Below, in pieces: positions 62,579 through 64,000 of a DNA stretch of 64,000 bases (position 1 is its first letter; each line of letters opens with the position of its first letter). The position numbers and the translations under genes are program-made. Under the pieces are notes generated by a model that was not told the origin of the DNA, made no database searches, and saw nothing but the letters and a program-made list of their open reading frames with translations. The stretch is from Solimonas marina. Lineage in GTDB: Bacteria; Pseudomonadota; Gammaproteobacteria; Nevskiales; Nevskiaceae. The stretch covers positions 1 through 64,000 of the forward strand of contig NZ_JAAVXB010000001.1 in NCBI RefSeq assembly GCF_012241385.1. The letters run 5' to 3'.

Positions 62579-62995
62579 TCAGGAATGAATCGGCGGGCCG
62601 CGCGGCGGCGGCAGCCAGAGGCGGGCACGGGCACGCCGGATCGCCCCCGCCAGCACATGCGCCGGCGCCGCCGCACGCGGCAGCAACGGCAACGCGAAGA
62701 TGCTGGGAACGGCGAATTGGCCCGCATGGATGGTCCCGCACAACGGGCAGCCGGCTTTCATCTGCGGCTGCTGCGTGGCGGCCCGCTCGTCGCTCTGCTG
62801 CAGGCTGGTGTGCAGCTGCCGCTGCAGCGCTGCCAAGCGCTGCGGCGCCACCTCGCCGCAGAACGCGGCGTAAAGCGGGTTGCCCATGCGCTGCGCCAGC
62901 GATTGCGCGTGAATCGAAGGCAGCAGCAGCTGCCCGATCAGCGCAAAGACGCCGAGGTAGGTCAGAACGCAGCGATGGACGAGCGAACGGGGCAC
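62579..62995 (-). CDS. DUF2946 family exported protein
   Basis: A 138-aa protein with an N-terminal hydrophobic segment (about 9-30). A CPLCGTIHAGQ motif (CxxC plus His, near residue 82) and an Arg/Pro-rich tail (LPPPRGPPIHS) follow. This layout matches DUF2946, a family often found beside TonB-dependent copper receptors. CPLC with the nearby His could bind Cu(I). It is the first gene of the leftward DUF2946-TonB-PepSY set. Confidence 0.8.
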   Translation of the reverse strand: MPRSLVHRCVLTYLGVFALIGQLLLPSIHAQSLAQRMGNPLYAAFCGEVAPQRLAALQRQLHTSLQQSDERAATQQPQMKAGCPLCGTIHAGQFAVPSIFALPLLPRAAAPAHVLAGAIRRARARLWLPPPRGPPIHS

Positions 62996-63096
62996 AGGCT
63001 GAATTCTGCCAGCGCGCGGACCGCGTGTCCGCAGCGTGCAACATCTGGCGAAAATTTCATCTTCCGCGTCACGACGATGTGACGCGCCGGCATGCC

Positions 63097-63309
63097 TCAG
63101 GTGACGACCGTCACCCGTTCGGCCTGCAGCCCCTTCTGCCCTTGCGTGACCTCAAACTCGACCTGCTGGCCTTCGGTCAGCGTGCGGTAGCCGTCACCGA
63201 TGATCTGCCGGAAGTGGACGAAGACATCTTCCTTGCCGGGCCGCAGGATGAATCCGAATCCCTTGGCACTATCGAACCACTTCACGGTCCCTGTTTCGCG
63301 TGCGGCCAT
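63097..63309 (-). CDS. cold-shock domain protein (CspA family)
   Basis: A 70-aa single OB-fold RNA-binding protein. RNP1 is KGFGFI and RNP2 is [21 protein letters not shown] is the family hallmark. The start at 63309 ([12 protein letters not shown]) follows AAGG; a much longer in-frame extension has no cold-shock similarity. The leader contains a hairpin at 63330-63345. Confidence 0.95.
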   Translation of the reverse strand: MAARETGTVKWFDSAKGFGFILRPGKEDVFVHFRQIIGDGYRTLTEGQQVEFEVTQGQKGLQAERVTVVT

Positions 63310-63329
63310 CTTCAACCTTCCTTTGTCTA

Positions 63330-63345
63330 GCGGCCAGCCGGCCGC
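63330..63345 (-). promoter_or_regulatory. hairpin in the cold-shock gene leader
   Basis: A 6-bp stem GCGGCC/GGCCGC with a 4-nt loop lies just before the ribosome site of the cold-shock gene. Csp genes often carry structured leaders that act as thermosensors. Here the structure is short, so a regulatory role is a guess. No gene is seen in 63310-63543. Confidence 0.35.
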
Positions 63346-63543
63346 AACGATGTTGCGCGGAGACGATCCTTCGTCCGCTTCGACCGGGTCGGCATCATGC
63401 CTGCCGGTCGCCCTGATCCACATCTGGCAACCCGGTTCGTACTCTACCGAAACCGCAGTGCCCGACAAGCCGTCGACCTGACATATGGCCTCGCCCATCG
63501 ATTGACTATGATCGAGGGCTCACGATCTTCAGGGGATCCGACG

Positions 63544-64000
63544 ATGAAACGCTGGACAGCGCTGATCTGCGCCCTCACCTTCCTCGGCGCTTGCGCCACC
63601 TCACCGACCGGCAGGCGGCAGCTGCACCTGGTCTCCGATGCCGAGGTGTCGCAAATGGGGGTGACCGCTTTTCAGGAGATGAAACAGAAGACCCCTGTCA
63701 CCAAGAGCCAGGAGGACTCCGCGTTCGTGCAGTGCGTGGCCCGCGCCATCACAGCGCAGGTGCCGAACACGCCGCTGACGCCAGCCAACTGGGAGGTGCA
63801 GGTCTTCGATTCCAAGGAGATCAATGCCTTTGCCCTGCCCGGCGGCAAGATCGGCGTTTACACCGGGCTGCTGAAGGTGACCCAGAACCAGGATCAGCTC
63901 GCCGCGGTGCTCGGCCACGAGGTCAGCCATGTGCTCGCCGGCCACTCGGCGTCGCGCGTGTCCAACCAGATGGCGGCGCAGTTCGGCGGCGCGCTGATCA
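63544..64000 (+). CDS. M48 family metallopeptidase lipoprotein (partial, cut by window end)
   Basis: The first 152 codons are present. A lipobox LGAC (Cys17) marks an outer-membrane-type lipoprotein. The text TSPTGRRQLHLVSDAEV and INAFALPGGKIGVYTGLL are typical of the M48/LoiP-YcaL group. The zinc motif HEVSH is at residues 125-129. Such proteases trim mis-assembled outer-membrane proteins. The ATG at 63544 follows AGGGGATCCGACG. The rest lies beyond base 64000. Confidence 0.93.
   Translation, partial: MKRWTALICALTFLGACATSPTGRRQLHLVSDAEVSQMGVTAFQEMKQKTPVTKSQEDSAFVQCVARAITAQVPNTPLTPANWEVQVFDSKEINAFALPGGKIGVYTGLLKVTQNQDQLAAVLGHEVSHVLAGHSASRVSNQMAAQFGGALI

Noticed and set aside
1-64000. CRISPR array, prophage, insertion sequence or tRNA gene
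   Set aside because: I looked for regularly spaced repeats, transposase or phage proteins and cloverleaf-like sequences and saw none. The only integrase-type gene is XerC in its usual dapF neighbourhood.

Overview
This window is a GC-rich chromosomal segment of a gammaproteobacterium. The order argC, hemJ, a DUF6776 gene, bactofilin, erpA, anmK, an M23 peptidase gene and tyrS, followed by an rRNA operon leader, matches the arrangement known from Pseudomonas. Other conserved gammaproteobacterial blocks are ampD-ampE, rhodanese-grxC-secB-gpsA, envC-ctpA-yibQ, ubiE-ubiJ-ubiB, hslVU-DUF971 and dapF-DUF484-xerC. A wax-ester synthase, a fatty-aldehyde dehydrogenase, a PvdQ-like acylase and a molybdenum hydroxylase suggest an environmental lipid- or hydrocarbon-using lineage, perhaps near Nevskiales/Solimonadaceae. 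That placement is an inference and not a sequence match. I saw no insertion sequence, prophage, CRISPR array or tRNA gene.

Layout. 1-508 holds the leader and P1 promoter of an rRNA operon that runs left out of the window, then the tyrS terminator. 509-7621 is the tyrS to hemJ block: translation, murein turnover and recycling, Fe-S carriage, arginine and heme synthesis. 7640-13689 holds bacterioferritin and its ferredoxin, RppH, a HAD phosphatase, a HisN-type phosphatase, a cobalamin adenosyltransferase, and the ampD-ampE-btuF-like operon. 13730-23878 holds an M16 peptidase, trmL, gpsA, secB, grxC, a rhodanese, envC, ctpA and yibQ. 23864-31848 combines ubiquinone biosynthesis with hslVU, with a PAS-GGDEF-EAL gene lying between ubiE and the DUF971 gene on the other strand. 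31941-35942 holds a Cys-rich lipoprotein, xerC, a DUF484 gene, dapF and a GFA/VOC gene pair.

From about 36 kb the window becomes more accessory. It holds an orphan ParM/StbA-like actin; a Tat-exported molybdenum hydroxylase (IorA/IorB type) with its XdhC and MocA maturation genes and a divergent diheme cytochrome c; a dehydrogenase and a trehalase; a wax-ester synthase divergent from a class-3 aldehyde dehydrogenase; a lipoprotein Ntn-hydrolase with PvdQ catalytic spacing; an endonuclease-fold/cardiolipin-synthase pair; a bile-acid-symporter-like carrier; a siderophore-type TonB receptor; acuI-like, pdxH and dienoyl-CoA-reductase-like genes; a TonB receptor/PepSY/DUF2946 set whose PepSY protein has a Met-rich loop suggestive of copper; a cold-shock gene; and the start of an M48 lipoprotein peptidase cut by the window edge.

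The best leads for undescribed biology are the TonB/PepSY/DUF2946 locus, the orphan actin, the lipid-anchored PvdQ-like acylase and the hydroxylase-cytochrome module. I found no clearly new multigene defence or mobile system.
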